From DATLGB01 sp964242305 (GTDB lineage Bacteria > Actinomycetota > Thermoleophilia > Solirubrobacterales > Solirubrobacteraceae), in assembly GCA_964242305.1 (NCBI GenBank), contig CAXTBB010000001.1, positions 62,001-126,000 of the forward strand: 64,000 nucleotides of DNA. Reading direction: 5' to 3'. This document shows positions 1-8,587 of the stretch, in pieces (within the stretch, counting starts at the first letter, position 1; every line of letters begins with the position of its first letter). A program made the position numbers and the translations under genes. The notes under the pieces are model-generated. The model saw only the letters and a list, made by a program, of their open reading frames with translations, did not search any database and had not been told where the DNA came from.

Positions 1-882
1 CTCGGGGACCCCGGAGACCAGGTACGCCTCCGGGGGCTGGCGCAGGGTGACGGTCACGTCGCGGTCGGCGGCGGCCTCCCGCCGGGCCTCGACGCAGCGC
101 TCGAGCCACGGGCCGACCGGCACCGTCTGCAGGTCCGACGGCCCCGGCGGGCGCAGGTGCGCGAGCAGGAGCAGGTTGTCGACGGTGTTGAGCATCCGCC
201 GCAGGTCGCCGTGCGTGGCGCGCAGGTAGCGGCGCGAGTCGCCGTCCAGGTCCTCTGACTTGAGGGTCGCACCCAGCGTCGTCACCGCGCCGGCGAGCGG
301 CGAGCGCAGGTCCTCGGAGACGCGGTCGACGAAGTCCTGCTCCTCCTGGGAGAGAACGGTGCCCGACCGCAGGGTGGAGACGGCCTTGGCGACGTACTCG
401 GCGACGAGCCCCCCGAACGTCTCGTCCTCGGGGTCGTAGTCGGCGCCCTCGGCCAGCCGGGTCAGGACCAGCTCCCCGAACGACGGGCCGCCCGCGCGCA
501 ACGGGACGGTGACGTAGGGACCGGCGCCGAGCGCGCTCCCGCACACGAACTGCCGCGACACCGGCGCCGACAGGGTCAGCACGGCCGCGTCCGAGCGCGT
601 GCAGCGACACGCCTCGTCGATGACCGTCTGCAGCGTCTCGTCGCTGTCGGGCGCGGCGCGCAGCTTGCGGGCGAGGTCGCGCAGGACGGCGAGGCGGTCG
701 ATCGCGGGCTCGTCCGGCGCCACGGGCGCCGGCGGCGTCTCGGCGGGCGCCGGCGAGCGGTTGGTGAACGCCGAGCCGAAGTCGTCGTCCAGCGTCAGGA
801 TCTTGGACTCGAACTTCTTCAGCGGCGCCGCGCTGGGCACGAACGCGGCCGCGGAGGCGATCGGGATCTCGTTGTCCGCCAT
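1..882 (-). CDS. GAF/HisKA-like sensor kinase homologue, C-terminus beyond the window
   Basis: The reading frame is open from ATG at 882 to the left edge, so the C-terminal part, including any ATPase domain, is not visible. Residues 1-55 look disordered. About residues 60-172 resemble a GAF sensor domain, and residues 178-245 resemble a HisKA dimerisation helix pair. The H-box reads VSEDLRSPL where kinases have SHELRTPL, so the phospho-accepting histidine is Glu190. The protein may therefore be a non-phosphorylating sensor or scaffold. An in-frame ATG at 894 is an alternative start. At 882 an AGGG lies 5-8 bases upstream. The gene follows dxs on the same strand with a gap of about 33 bases. 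Confidence 0.7.
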   Translation of the reverse strand, partial: MADNEIPIASAAAFVPSAAPLKKFESKILTLDDDFGSAFTNRSPAPAETPPAPVAPDEPAIDRLAVLRDLARKLRAAPDSDETLQTVIDEACRCTRSDAAVLTLSAPVSRQFVCGSALGAGPYVTVPLRAGGPSFGELVLTRLAEGADYDPEDETFGGLVAEYVAKAVSTLRSGTVLSQEEQDFVDRVSEDLRSPLAGAVTTLGATLKSEDLDGDSRRYLRATHGDLRRMLNTVDNLLLLAHLRPPGPSDLQTVPVGPWLERCVEARREAAADRDVTVTLRQPPEAYLVSGVPE

Positions 883-915
883 CCCACCCTGCATCGGCCG
901 CTCGGCCGTCGGGGA

Positions 916-2823
916 TTAGACCAGAGTGGAGTCGCGCACGACGGCTTCGATGCGCTCCGCGATCGCCTCGGCCGTGAAGCCGACTTCCTCGTGCAGGCGC
1001 TTGGGCGCGCCGTGGGTGACGTAGCGGTCCGGCAGGCCGATGCGCAGCACGCGGGGCGCCAGCCCCGCGTCGCTCAGGGCCTCCAGCACGGCGGACCCGA
1101 AGCCGCCCTGCAGGACGCCCTCCTCGACCGTGACGAGCAGCTCGTGCTCGCGAGCCAGGGACTCGAGCAGCGCCGTGTCGAGCGGCTTGGCGAAGCGCGC
1201 GTCGACCACGGTGACGTCGTCGCCGAGGATGTCCGCCGCGCCCAGCGCCTTCTCGACCCCCGACCCATAGCCGATCAGCGCGACCCCGGTCCCCTCGCGC
1301 AGGACCTCGCCCGTGCCGATCTCGACCGGCTCGGGATCCGCCGGGATCTCGACGCCGACCGCGGCGCCGCGCGGGTAGCGGAGCGCCGACGGGCCGTCCA
1401 GGAGCAGCCCTGTGCGCAGCATCCGCCGCAGCATCGCCTCGTCGCGCGGGGCCATCAGCGTGAGGTTGGGCAGCGGGCGCAGGTAGGCGATGTCGAAGAC
1501 GCCGTGGTGGGTCGGGCCGTCGTCGCCGACCAGGCCGGCGCGGTCCATCGCGAAGACGACCGGCAGGTTCTGCAGGCAGACGTCGTGGATGATCTGGTCG
1601 TAGGCGCGCTGCAGGAAGGTCGAGTAGATCGCCGCCACCGGGCGCGACCCGGTCAGCGCCAGGCCCGCGGCGAACAGGATCGCCTGCTGCTCGGCGATGC
1701 CGACGTCGAAGTAGTGCCCGGGCTCGGCCTTCTGGAGCAGGTTGAGCCCCGTGCCGGAGTTCATCGCCGCCGTGATGCCGATGACGCGGCGGTCGCGGCG
1801 GACCTCCTCGATCATGGCGGCGCCGAAGACGTCCGTCCAGTTGGGCGCGGCGGGCGCGGCGGCCTTGGCGACGGCCTTGACCGGCTCCCGGTTGGCGATC
1901 GACTTGGGCTTGGCGGCGTGCCAACGCTCCATGCCCTCCAGACCGCCCTCCTCGGCGGGCGCGAAGCCCTTGCCCTTGACCGTGGCGGCGTGGATGACGA
2001 CGGGACGCTCGGCGGCCAGCGCCTCCTTGAGCGCGCGCCGCATGGCCCGCACGTCGTGACCGTCGACGACGCCGATGTAGGCCCAGTCGAGCTCCTCCCA
2101 CCACAGGCCGGGGGCCCAGAACGCCTTCAGGGCCTCCTTGAACTGCGGGCCGAGGCGCTCGACGGCGGCGCCGATGCCGCGCGGGAGCTTGGTCAGGCGC
2201 GACTCGAAGGACTCGCGCGCGCGCCACATGTGCGGCTCGAGGCGGACGCGGTTGAAGTAGTTGCTCATCGCCCCGACGTTGGGCGAGATGGACATCCCGT
2301 TGTCGTTGAGGATGACCACCAGCGGCGTGCCCAGGCCACCGGCCTGGGAGACCGCCTCGAAGGCGACGCCGCCGGTCATCGAGCCGTCGCCGATCACCGC
2401 GACGACCTTGCCGTCCGGCGCGTGGCCCGCCCGCATGGACTCCTTGATGCCGACGCCGTAGCCGATGGAGGTCGAGGCGTGGCCGGCGCCCATGATGTCG
2501 TGCTCGGACTCGAAGGTCGCGCAGAAGGGCGCCAGGCCGCCGTACTGGCGGATGGTCGAGAGCCGGTCGCGGCGGCCGGTGAGGATCTTGTGCGGGTAGG
2601 CGTTGTGGCCGACGTCCCACAGCACCTTGTCCTTGGGCGAGTCGAGCAGGGAGTGGACCGCGACCGCGATCTCGCACGTCCCCAGGTTGGCCCCGAAGTG
2701 CCCGCCGATCTCGCCGACCGTGTCGATCAAGAGCTCCCGGACCTCCTGGGCGACCTGCTGCAGCTCGGTCTCGTTGAGCGAGTGCAGGTCCTGCGGGCGG
2801 TCGATCTTGTCCAGGAGAGTCAA
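916..2823 (-). CDS. dxs: 1-deoxy-D-xylulose-5-phosphate synthase
   Basis: This 635-residue protein has the full length of Dxs. Dxs condenses pyruvate and glyceraldehyde-3-phosphate using thiamine diphosphate, the first step of the MEP isoprenoid pathway in the cytoplasm. The ThDP motif GDGSMTGG starts near residue 145, with the paired asparagine in NDNGMS near 173-175. The pyrimidine-binding and transketolase C-terminal parts follow (DRAGLVGDDGPTHHG near 430). The start codon is TTG at 2823, overlapping the stop of the upstream prenyl synthase gene as TTGA. This suggests translational coupling of two enzymes of one pathway. Confidence 0.97.
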   Translation of the reverse strand: MTLLDKIDRPQDLHSLNETELQQVAQEVRELLIDTVGEIGGHFGANLGTCEIAVAVHSLLDSPKDKVLWDVGHNAYPHKILTGRRDRLSTIRQYGGLAPFCATFESEHDIMGAGHASTSIGYGVGIKESMRAGHAPDGKVVAVIGDGSMTGGVAFEAVSQAGGLGTPLVVILNDNGMSISPNVGAMSNYFNRVRLEPHMWRARESFESRLTKLPRGIGAAVERLGPQFKEALKAFWAPGLWWEELDWAYIGVVDGHDVRAMRRALKEALAAERPVVIHAATVKGKGFAPAEEGGLEGMERWHAAKPKSIANREPVKAVAKAAAPAAPNWTDVFGAAMIEEVRRDRRVIGITAAMNSGTGLNLLQKAEPGHYFDVGIAEQQAILFAAGLALTGSRPVAAIYSTFLQRAYDQIIHDVCLQNLPVVFAMDRAGLVGDDGPTHHGVFDIAYLRPLPNLTLMAPRDEAMLRRMLRTGLLLDGPSALRYPRGAAVGVEIPADPEPVEIGTGEVLREGTGVALIGYGSGVEKALGAADILGDDVTVVDARFAKPLDTALLESLAREHELLVTVEEGVLQGGFGSAVLEALSDAGLAPRVLRIGLPDRYVTHGAPKRLHEEVGFTAEAIAERIEAVVRDSTLV

Positions 2824-3770
2824 GAGGTGCGGGTGTAGATGAAGTCGGTGATCTGCTCGAGCTCGGCCGGTTGCGCCGGCGCCGCCTCCGCGAGGTGGTC
2901 TCGCGCCTTCGTGTGGGACTCCGCCGCCAGGGCTCGGGCGCCGTCGAGGCCGAAGGAGCTGACGTAGGTCAGCTTGCCATGGCGTTCGTCGGACCCGATC
3001 GGCTTGCCGAGGGCTGCGTCCGTCCCGGTCACGTCGAGGATGTCGTCAACGATCTGGAAGAGGACGCCGAGCTCACCAGCGAAGTCCCGGATCGCGTCCA
3101 TGTTAGTGATGGCACTCAACAGGAGTACGCATTCGATGCTGGCCCCGATCAGCCGCCCCGTCTTGAGCTCGTGCAGCCCCCGCAGGGTCGTCTCGCCGCT
3201 GTCGACCAAGCCCTTGACGTCGATGAACTGGCCGCCGACCATGCCGTCGACGCCCGTGGCCGCGGCAAGCTCGCAGACGGCCGCCAGCACCGCGCGCGGG
3301 TCGCCGGCCTGATCGTGGGTGAGGATGCGGAAGGCCTCCGCGTAGAGCCCGTCCCCCGCCAGGATGGCGACGTCCTCGCCGTAGACGCGGTGGCAGGTCG
3401 GCCGGCCGCGGCGCAGGTCGTCGTCGTCCATCGCCGGCAGGTCGTCGTGGATGAGGCTGTAGGTGTGGATGAGCTCGAGGGCGGCCGCCAGTGGGAGGAC
3501 GGTGAACTCGAGCTCGTAGGCGCGCGCCGTGGCCAGTGCGAGCACCGGCCGGATGCGCTTGCCGCCCGCGAGCAGGCTGTAGCGCATGGCCTCCTGCAGG
3601 CCCTGGGTGGCCGGCTCGGCGGTCCCGAAGGCCAGGCCGGCGAGGTAGGCCTCGACCTCCTGGCGCAGGTGGTCGGGGTACGTCGCTGCCGCGGAGACCG
3701 CAGGGGGGCCCGCCTCGGCGTAGCCAGGGCGCGGGCGGTCGCGCCTCGGCACCCCTGGGGCTTCCGTCAC
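2820..3770 (-). CDS. Polyprenyl (farnesyl/geranylgeranyl-type) diphosphate synthase
   Basis: This is an all-alpha trans-prenyltransferase that elongates allylic diphosphates with isopentenyl diphosphate. The GGKRIRP substrate loop is at about residues 69-75. The first aspartate-rich motif DDLPAMD is at about 109-115, with the DDx4D spacing of bacterial farnesyl diphosphate synthases. The second motif DDILD is near residue 247. The chosen GTG start at 3770 overlaps the stop of the xseB-like gene as GTGA and gives 316 residues, close to the family norm. A longer open frame upstream overlaps xseB and is probably not translated. Chain length (C15 or C20) cannot be decided from sequence alone. Confidence 0.92.
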   Translation of the reverse strand: MTEAPGVPRRDRPRPGYAEAGPPAVSAAATYPDHLRQEVEAYLAGLAFGTAEPATQGLQEAMRYSLLAGGKRIRPVLALATARAYELEFTVLPLAAALELIHTYSLIHDDLPAMDDDDLRRGRPTCHRVYGEDVAILAGDGLYAEAFRILTHDQAGDPRAVLAAVCELAAATGVDGMVGGQFIDVKGLVDSGETTLRGLHELKTGRLIGASIECVLLLSAITNMDAIRDFAGELGVLFQIVDDILDVTGTDAALGKPIGSDERHGKLTYVSSFGLDGARALAAESHTKARDHLAEAAPAQPAELEQITDFIYTRTS

Positions 3771-3973
3771 CCCTGCAGAGCGAGCTGCGCGGAAGGGCCG
3801 AGCGGCTGGTCGCCCAACCGCACGCGGCGGTCGAGCTCTGAGCCCGCCTCCGCGGCCAGTCGCGCGAGATCGTCGACCACGCCGGCGGCGTGATCGGGCT
3901 GCAGATGGCCGGCACGAAGGTCGGCGGCCGTGCGCTCCAGGCTGGTGACGAGGGTCTCGAGGGTCTCGGGCAT
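3767..3973 (-). CDS. xseB: Exodeoxyribonuclease VII small-subunit-like protein
   Basis: This 68-residue predicted helical protein lies immediately upstream of the prenyl synthase gene, the position xseB takes in many bacteria (xseB-ispA-dxs). The pattern LERTAADLRAG, then VVDDLARLAAEAG and ELDRRV, fits the two-helix hairpin of XseB, which would bind the large subunit XseA. The sequence is divergent and xseA is not next to it, since the upstream neighbour is a divergent cupin gene. The family call therefore rests partly on synteny. ATG at 3973 is the only good start. Confidence 0.55.
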   Translation of the reverse strand: MPETLETLVTSLERTAADLRAGHLQPDHAAGVVDDLARLAAEAGSELDRRVRLGDQPLGPSAQLALQG

Positions 3974-4024
3974 CGCCCGGACAGTGTGACAGACGCATAC
4001 CCGCCTTTCCCGATCAAGTTGATA

Positions 4025-4030
4025 TAGAAT
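4025..4030 (+). promoter_or_regulatory. Candidate -10 element of a leaderless transcript (cupin gene)
   Basis: TAGAAT lies exactly six bases before the ATG at 4037, which would put the transcription start on or next to the initiation codon. No Shine-Dalgarno sequence is visible before this ATG. No convincing -35 hexamer at standard spacing was found, so this is a candidate only. Confidence 0.35.
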
Positions 4031-4036
4031 GTCGGC

Positions 4037-4522
4037 ATGGCACTCTCCCGCTCGCTCGACACGAGCACGCTCGGCCTGGTCGCCCGCGGCATCGCCCGCC
4101 GCCAGGAGCTTTGGCGTCCGCACGTCGTCGCCGATCCCGACCAGCGTCACTACCACCGGCTCATCTCCGAGCCGCACATGACGGTCTGGATGATCTGCTG
4201 GATGCCGGGCCAGACCACGGGCTTCCACGACCACGACGGCGCCGCCGGCGCGGTCACGGTTGTCGAGGGCGCCGTCTGCGAGGAGCGCTTGCGCTTCGCC
4301 GAGGCGCCCCTGCGCGCCGAGCACCACGCCGGGGACGTGCTCAGCTTCGGCCCGGACGACATCCACCGCGTCACCCACCTCGAGGGCGAGCCCGCGATCA
4401 CCATCCACGCCTACTCCCCCGAGCTGCGCCGGATGGGCAGCTACGAGGAGGGACCGGGCGGCGCCCTCATCCGCCGGTCCGTGGACGAGGACCAGGAGCT
4501 ACGTCCCCTGGCGCGCGCGTAG
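4037..4522 (+). CDS. Cysteine dioxygenase-family cupin protein
   Basis: This 161-residue protein is a single cupin domain of the CDO type, which binds one ferrous iron and oxidises a thiol to a sulfinate. The metal-binding histidines are visible as GFHDHDG (His64, His66) and DDIHRVTH (His110). The framework WMPGQTTGFHDHDGAAGAV matches bacterial CDO proteins. Substrate (cysteine, 3-mercaptopropionate or another thiol) cannot be fixed from sequence. The gene is divergent from xseB. Its last 24 bases overlap the 3' end of nusB tail to tail. It is probably a leaderless transcript. Confidence 0.75.
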   Translation: MALSRSLDTSTLGLVARGIARRQELWRPHVVADPDQRHYHRLISEPHMTVWMICWMPGQTTGFHDHDGAAGAVTVVEGAVCEERLRFAEAPLRAEHHAGDVLSFGPDDIHRVTHLEGEPAITIHAYSPELRRMGSYEEGPGGALIRRSVDEDQELRPLARA

Positions 4523-4909
4523 CGCCGCGCCCAGGATCCCGTTGACGAACCCGGGCGCCTCGGCGCCGCAGTAGGCCTTCGCGGTCTCCACCGCCTCGTC
4601 GATCGCGCCCTCGGGCGGAATCGGCGTGTCGGCGTCGACCACCTCGGGGTGCAGCATCTCCAGCAGCGCGACGCGCATGATCGCCTTCTCCAGCGGGGCG
4701 ATGCGCTCGAGCGTCCACCCGCGCGTGTGGGCGGAGATGACGGCGTCGAGCTCCTCGCGGTGATCCTCCGTCGCGTGGGCGAGCGCGCGGGTGAACGTGA
4801 CCGCGTCGCGCTCGAAGCTGTCGTCGAGGTCGCGACCGGCGGCCTCGGCCTGGTAGAGCGCGAAGACCGCCGCCCGGCGCTGCTCGCTGCGGCGGGACGT
4901 GCTGTTCAC
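4499..4909 (-). CDS. nusB: Transcription antitermination factor NusB
   Basis: NusB (136 residues) is an all-helical RNA-binding protein that works with NusE/S10 in antitermination of rRNA operons. Recognisable blocks are RRSEQRRAAVFALYQ at the N-terminus, WTLERIAPLEKAIMRVALLEM in the middle and IDEAVETAKAY...FVNGILGAA at the end. The GTG start at 4909 overlaps the efp stop as GTGA, the usual efp-nusB coupling. A longer open frame upstream lies inside efp and is not real. Confidence 0.94.
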   Translation of the reverse strand: MNSTSRRSEQRRAAVFALYQAEAAGRDLDDSFERDAVTFTRALAHATEDHREELDAVISAHTRGWTLERIAPLEKAIMRVALLEMLHPEVVDADTPIPPEGAIDEAVETAKAYCGAEAPGFVNGILGAALRARQGT

Positions 4910-5469
4910 GCGCGCGACATGTAACTGCCGCTGCGCGTGTCCACCTTGATGCGGTCGCCGATGTTGACGAACAACGGCACGGTCACCTCGGCGCCGGTCT
5001 CCAGCGTCGCCGGCTTCTGACCGCCGCCGCTGGCGGTGTCCCCGCGCACGCCCGGCTCGGTGTGGGTGACCTCGAGCTCCACGGACGCGTCGAGCTGGAT
5101 GTCGGCCGGCTCGTTGTCGATGAACAGCAGGTCGACGTCCTCGCTGGGCCGGACCCACTTCAACGTCTCCCCCACCTTGGTCTCGGGGATGGCGAGCTGC
5201 TCGAAGGTCTGCGAGTCCATGAAGTGCGCGTCGGTCCCGTCCGCGTAGAGGAACTGCATCTTGCGCGCCTCCGTGTGTACCGAGCGGAACTTCTCACCCG
5301 CCCGGAACGTCCGGTCGATCACCGCCGCGTCCGTGGTCCGGCGCAGCTTCGTGCGCACGAACGCCCCGCCCTTGCCGGGCTTGACGTGCTGGAACTCGAG
5401 GATCTTGAAGATCGTCCCCTCGACCTCGATGTGGTTGCCGTTCTTGAACTGGTTGGTGCTGATAGTCAA
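4906..5469 (-). CDS. efp: Translation elongation factor P
   Basis: EF-P (187 residues) relieves ribosome stalling at proline runs. The KOW-like N-terminal domain carries the loop HVKPGKGGAFVRTKLR with the usually modified lysine. Two OB-fold domains follow, ending in VNIGDRIKVDTRSGSYMSRA. The start is TTG at 5469, directly before the conserved ISTNQFKNG. The Shine-Dalgarno-like AAGG (minus strand) lies inside GCAAGGT at 5479-5485, which is also the proposed crossover core of the inserted island. The island therefore replaced everything upstream of the efp ribosome-binding site. Confidence 0.96.
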   Translation of the reverse strand: MTISTNQFKNGNHIEVEGTIFKILEFQHVKPGKGGAFVRTKLRRTTDAAVIDRTFRAGEKFRSVHTEARKMQFLYADGTDAHFMDSQTFEQLAIPETKVGETLKWVRPSEDVDLLFIDNEPADIQLDASVELEVTHTEPGVRGDTASGGGQKPATLETGAEVTVPLFVNIGDRIKVDTRSGSYMSRA

Positions 5470-5478
5470 CTGGAGATA

Positions 5479-5485
5479 ACCTTGC
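5479..5485. repeat. Left copy of the 7-bp direct repeat, proposed att core
   Basis: ACCTTGC here is repeated at 15435-15441, flanking the island. Joining the island ends gives ATCT-ACCTTGCG-AGAT, a small dyad as expected for a serine-integrase attP centre. The core contains the efp Shine-Dalgarno sequence on the minus strand. Confidence 0.5.
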
Positions 5486-5488
5486 GAG

Positions 5489-6900
5489 ATGGCTGAGGGA
5501 AAGACACCGCGCCGGATGGACGGCTACGTCAGGGTATCCAGGCGCATGGGTCGAGAGGGCGAGGGCTACATCTCGCCCAAGGTTCAGCGCGAACGCATCG
5601 AGGACCGGGCCAAGCTGGCCGGTGTCGAGATCGTCCAGTGGCATTTCGATGAGGACGAGTCCGGCGGCACTCAGAACCGGCCAGGTCTTCGTGAAGCGAT
5701 CCGACGCGTGGAAGCCGAGGAGACCGACGGCATCGCCTGCTGACGACTCAATCGCTTCGCTCGCAATGTCTCTGAAGCGCTGGCGGACGTGAAGCGCATC
5801 CAGAAGGCTGGAGGAGTTCTCGCCTTCGTGGAGGAGCGCATCGATCCAACGGGACCTTTCGGGGAGTTCACGCTCACTGTCCTGCTTGCGGTCTCGGCGC
5901 TGGAGTTGAACAACATCAAGGCCGGTTGGGACACGGCGAAGCAACGTGCGGTGTCTCGCGGTGCGTTCATCGGCCCGACCCCGTTCGGCTACTACCGGCA
6001 GGACGAGCACAACGGCGTCCTTCAGAAGGACCCCGAGACCGGGCCTATGGTCACGGAAGCATTCGACCGCGCCGCTCGCTCGGGCCTCCAGGCTGCCGTC
6101 GCCTACCTCACCAGCAACGACCCCGACCGGTCACGCGTCTGGACGACCAGCACCGTGCGCAGACTGCTTGAGAAGCGCTCTTACCTGGGTGAGTCCAAGT
6201 ACGGCGATGTGCTCAACGGTGATGCACACGAGGCTCTGACCACCCGCGCCACCTGGGAGGCCGCACAGCCTCCGGAACCCCAACGTCGTCGAGCACGCGC
6301 TGACTTCCCGCTATCGGGGCTGCCGACATGCGGCACGTGCGGCACACACATGACCGGTGCCCGAGGCGGGCCGAGCGCCGCTCCCATTCGTACCTACCGA
6401 TGCGCTGCCGGGGTGTCGGGCTGGCCGTGGAGAGCGTTGCCCCGCCCCGGTGACAATCAAGGCCGACACTCTTGAGACATACGTCATCGGCGTTCTGCGG
6501 GCTGCTGTCGCTGGCGTAAGACTGGAGGTCTCGACGGAGCACGAGAGCGATCTCGACGCGCTTGAGGCAACGCTGCTTGACGAGGAAGCGGAACTTGCCA
6601 GGTTCGCATCTGACCGTGAGGCGGCTCGCATACCACGCGGCTATGCAGGACCGCGCAGAGGCTGTGGAGGCAGCACAACGCGCCTATCGCGAGGCAGCAG
6701 CGGCTGTGGCCGAGGAAAGCTTCAGCTACCCCGCCGAGGACGCGTGGGACTCACTTGAGAACCACGAGCTTGTCGAGATCGTCCAACGCGCTCTCGCGGG
6801 TATCGAGGTCATGCCGAGTCGTGGCCGTGGACGCAACGCTGATCCCGTCGAGCGTCGTGTCCCGTTCGTCGTACAGGACCCTGACGTGGCTACCGGGTGA
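5489..6900 (+). pseudogene. Large serine recombinase (integrase), disrupted
   Basis: The N-terminal catalytic domain is clear: GYVRVSR with the nucleophilic serine, then RRVEAEETDGIAC and RLNRFARN. An in-frame TGA at 5741-5743 interrupts the segment just before RLNRFARN. The recombinase domain follows (GPTPFGYYRQ, TTSTVRRLLEKRSYLGE), then a zinc ribbon (CGTCGTHM, TYRC). Around 6412-6430 the frame moves on to ADTLETYVIGVLRAA, and near 6620-6640 it moves again to the coiled-coil tail AEAVEAAQRAYREAAAA and the end at 6900. With one nonsense codon and two frameshifts it is very likely inactive, unless these are sequencing errors. Confidence 0.85.
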
Positions 6901-7101
6901 CGGCGACGGGCGGCACCGACGAGGGCGGCTAGCACCTGATCTCGGACCCCCTCTGGGAGGTCTAGCTGGAGCGCTGGCAATCTGGGGCTACGGCTCTATG
7001 GGCTTCGAGGTCGCCACCCGGAAGACCAACGGCCGGAAGCTGATCGCTCTGAAGGCAGACGCCCCCAGACGATCACGGGGACGCCCTGCCCATCTCTTGA
7101 G

Positions 7102-7323
7102 CAGGGTCGTAACAGGGTCGCAAGGGTCGCAAGAACGCCTCGCAGGGTCGCAAGGAACCAGCTTGCGACCCTGCCTGCTGCCCCCGACTGGAGCCGAAAG
7201 GCTGGCCTTCATACCACTTCAGGGTCGCACCAGGCCCTACCGCATCTGTCTATGGGTAGTAAGAAATGAGAGGGGCGGGGGCAGACAGTGGAGGTACGAA
7301 TCGGTGCGACCCTTGCGACCCTG
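7102..7323. repeat. Iteron-like cluster of CAGGGTCGCAAG
   Basis: The 492-base stretch 6901-7392 holds no convincing gene. It contains at least seven copies of a 9-12-bp unit based on CAGGGTCGCAAG. Forward copies start at 7102 (partial), 7113, 7122, 7143 and 7220 (partial). Inverted copies are at 7162-7173 and as a tandem pair at 7305-7323. The copies at 7143-7154 and 7162-7173 form a perfect 12-bp inverted repeat with a 7-base spacer. Such clusters serve as replication origins or multi-site operators. A weak open frame from ATG 6998 runs through the repeats and is not supported further. Confidence 0.7.
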
Positions 7324-7392
7324 AGCAGCGGTCAGGGGTTGGGCGCATCGGCTTCCCGGGGTTCTGTCCGCACCAATCCGCAGAATGGGACG

Positions 7393-7596
7393 ATGGCCAA
7401 GTTCCGCAAGCTATGGAAAGGTGGACGTGCTGGTTACAAGCGTCCTCCGATGACCGCTCTCCCTGCTCCCCTGAGTCTCGCTGACTACAAGGGGCAGCCC
7501 ATGAAGACCATCGAACTCAAGCCCGACTACATGTCGCAGGCTGAGTGGGAGCGCCGCAAGGATGAGCGTGACCAGCGCATGGACGAGGCGGCATGA
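7393..7596 (+). CDS. Small hypothetical protein of the island
   Basis: This 67-residue basic protein (MAKFRKLWKGGRAG at the start) ends in a charged helix, QAEWERRKDERDQRMDEAA. ATG at 7393 with GGGA just upstream was preferred over a longer frame that begins inside the repeat cluster. The stop overlaps the next start as ATGA, indicating a coupled early operon of the element. No family was recognised. Confidence 0.5.
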   Translation: MAKFRKLWKGGRAGYKRPPMTALPAPLSLADYKGQPMKTIELKPDYMSQAEWERRKDERDQRMDEAA

Positions 7597-7832
7597 CCGC
7601 GGTTCGCGTGCATGGTCCAAGTGGATTCGATGATGAGATTCGGTCGAGGCTGGCCGACGAAGGGATCAGCGAGACTTTCCTCCAGACCGTCCCGGAGCCT
7701 GACTCCACGAAGCCGGTTGACGTGCGCATCATGCTGGACGCCAAGTCGGAGCCGGAGGCAGAAGCCACGATCATGCGAGCACTGCGCGGCATCGGCTACG
7801 AACTCCGATCCGGCTTCGCGTGGCTCAACTAA
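7593..7832 (+). CDS. Small hypothetical protein of the island
   Basis: This 79-residue acidic protein, not recognised, probably adopts a compact alpha/beta fold (VDVRIMLDAKSEPEAEATIMRALR). It overlaps its upstream neighbour by ATGA and the downstream gene by TAATG, so it sits in the middle of a coupled three-gene unit. Confidence 0.5.
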   Translation: MTAVRVHGPSGFDDEIRSRLADEGISETFLQTVPEPDSTKPVDVRIMLDAKSEPEAEATIMRALRGIGYELRSGFAWLN

Positions 7833-8133
7833 TGCCGTTCACCGCCGCCGACATTCACTTCACCGGACAGCTTCCCAACAACACGGCGTGCAGCTACGTC
7901 GTCACTCGTGACGGTGAGCAGATTGGCCAGGTCAACGTGGGGAATCCGCTGTGGATCGCCAACACGGGCGAAGACGTATTGAGCTATGTGGCGAGGACCC
8001 TGACGGACTACGAAGCTCGCATGGACCCCGACGAGTTNNNNNNNNNNCGCTGCAGAACGCCGAGGACTGCATCGCCCGCGGCATGGACCCCGACGAGTTC
8101 CAGAAGGCACTCGACGGACCCCTCTCGCTGTAG
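7832..8133 (+). CDS. Hypothetical protein interrupted by an assembly gap
   Basis: ATG at 7832 overlaps the previous stop (TAATG). The left part reads MPFTAADIHFTGQ and continues to EARMDPDEF at the gap. After the ten N bases a different frame ends in MDPDEFQKALDGPLSL and a TAG at 8131-8133. The same 17 bases lie before the gap (8021-8037) and after it (8083-8099), so the two contigs may simply overlap. Joined there, one frame stays open to the TAG, giving a protein of about 80 residues. Function unknown. Confidence 0.45.
8038..8047. other. Assembly gap (10 N)
   Basis: Ten ambiguous bases mark a scaffold join inside the island. The 17 bases just left of the gap recur 46-62 bases to its right, so the join may be an unmerged overlap or a collapsed short repeat. 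Confidence 0.95.
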
Positions 8134-8250
8134 CGTATAGCTCCACCTGAGCCGGGGCTGCTTGCGTCCCGGATGGACCTTGGCCCGCCGACACCGTTGA
8201 TCCTATGTAGGAGTGAAGGCCAATAGGTCCACAGTCCGATAGTCGGCCCC

Positions 8251-8554
8251 GTGAGCATTCAGATCGCCAACGTGCTGCGCGACCTTGGGGTTCCAGGGGT
8301 CGTGATCGGGGCTGTACTGCTGATCTTGGCGGCGATCTTCCTCTGGAATGCGTTGGGTCGTGCCCGTGCTCAGTGGCATATGGGACGGCAGGCGAAGACG
8401 GCTGCCGACCGTGACGCCCACGATCTGGCGATGCTTCGTCAACGAGATGGAGTTCTACCAACCTCCCCTCGTGAACCTCGTGGAGGAAGTCGGCTACAAG
8501 ATCGTGCTCGCGCTGCGCAGGCGCAGAGTCCTCGTGACTAAACCCCCGTGCTAG
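8251..8554 (+). pseudogene. Small membrane protein, probably frameshifted
   Basis: From GTG 8251 the frame encodes an N-terminal transmembrane helix (VVIGAVLLILAAIFLW) followed by a charged segment to DAHDLAML. Around 8430-8445 the protein-like signal moves to another frame, reading NEMEFYQPPLVNLVEEVGYK and ending at TAG 8554. One indel would join the two. It could instead be two unrelated short frames, so the call is tentative. Confidence 0.4.
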
Positions 8555-8587
8555 CGGCTGACAGTCTGCGGGTCTTCGATCCGTTCA

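Noticed and set aside
991..2838. 615-codon open frame opposite dxs
   Set aside because: It is an antisense shadow produced by high G+C codon usage; the dxs frame has all family motifs.
5741..5743. In-frame TGA of the integrase as a recoded (readthrough) codon
   Set aside because: Two further frameshifts in the same gene make simple decay more likely. No recoding signal was seen, and host genes use TGA as a normal stop.
7102..7323. The repeat cluster as a CRISPR array
   Set aside because: Units are 9-12 bp, occur in both orientations and have irregular spacing, and no cas gene is near.
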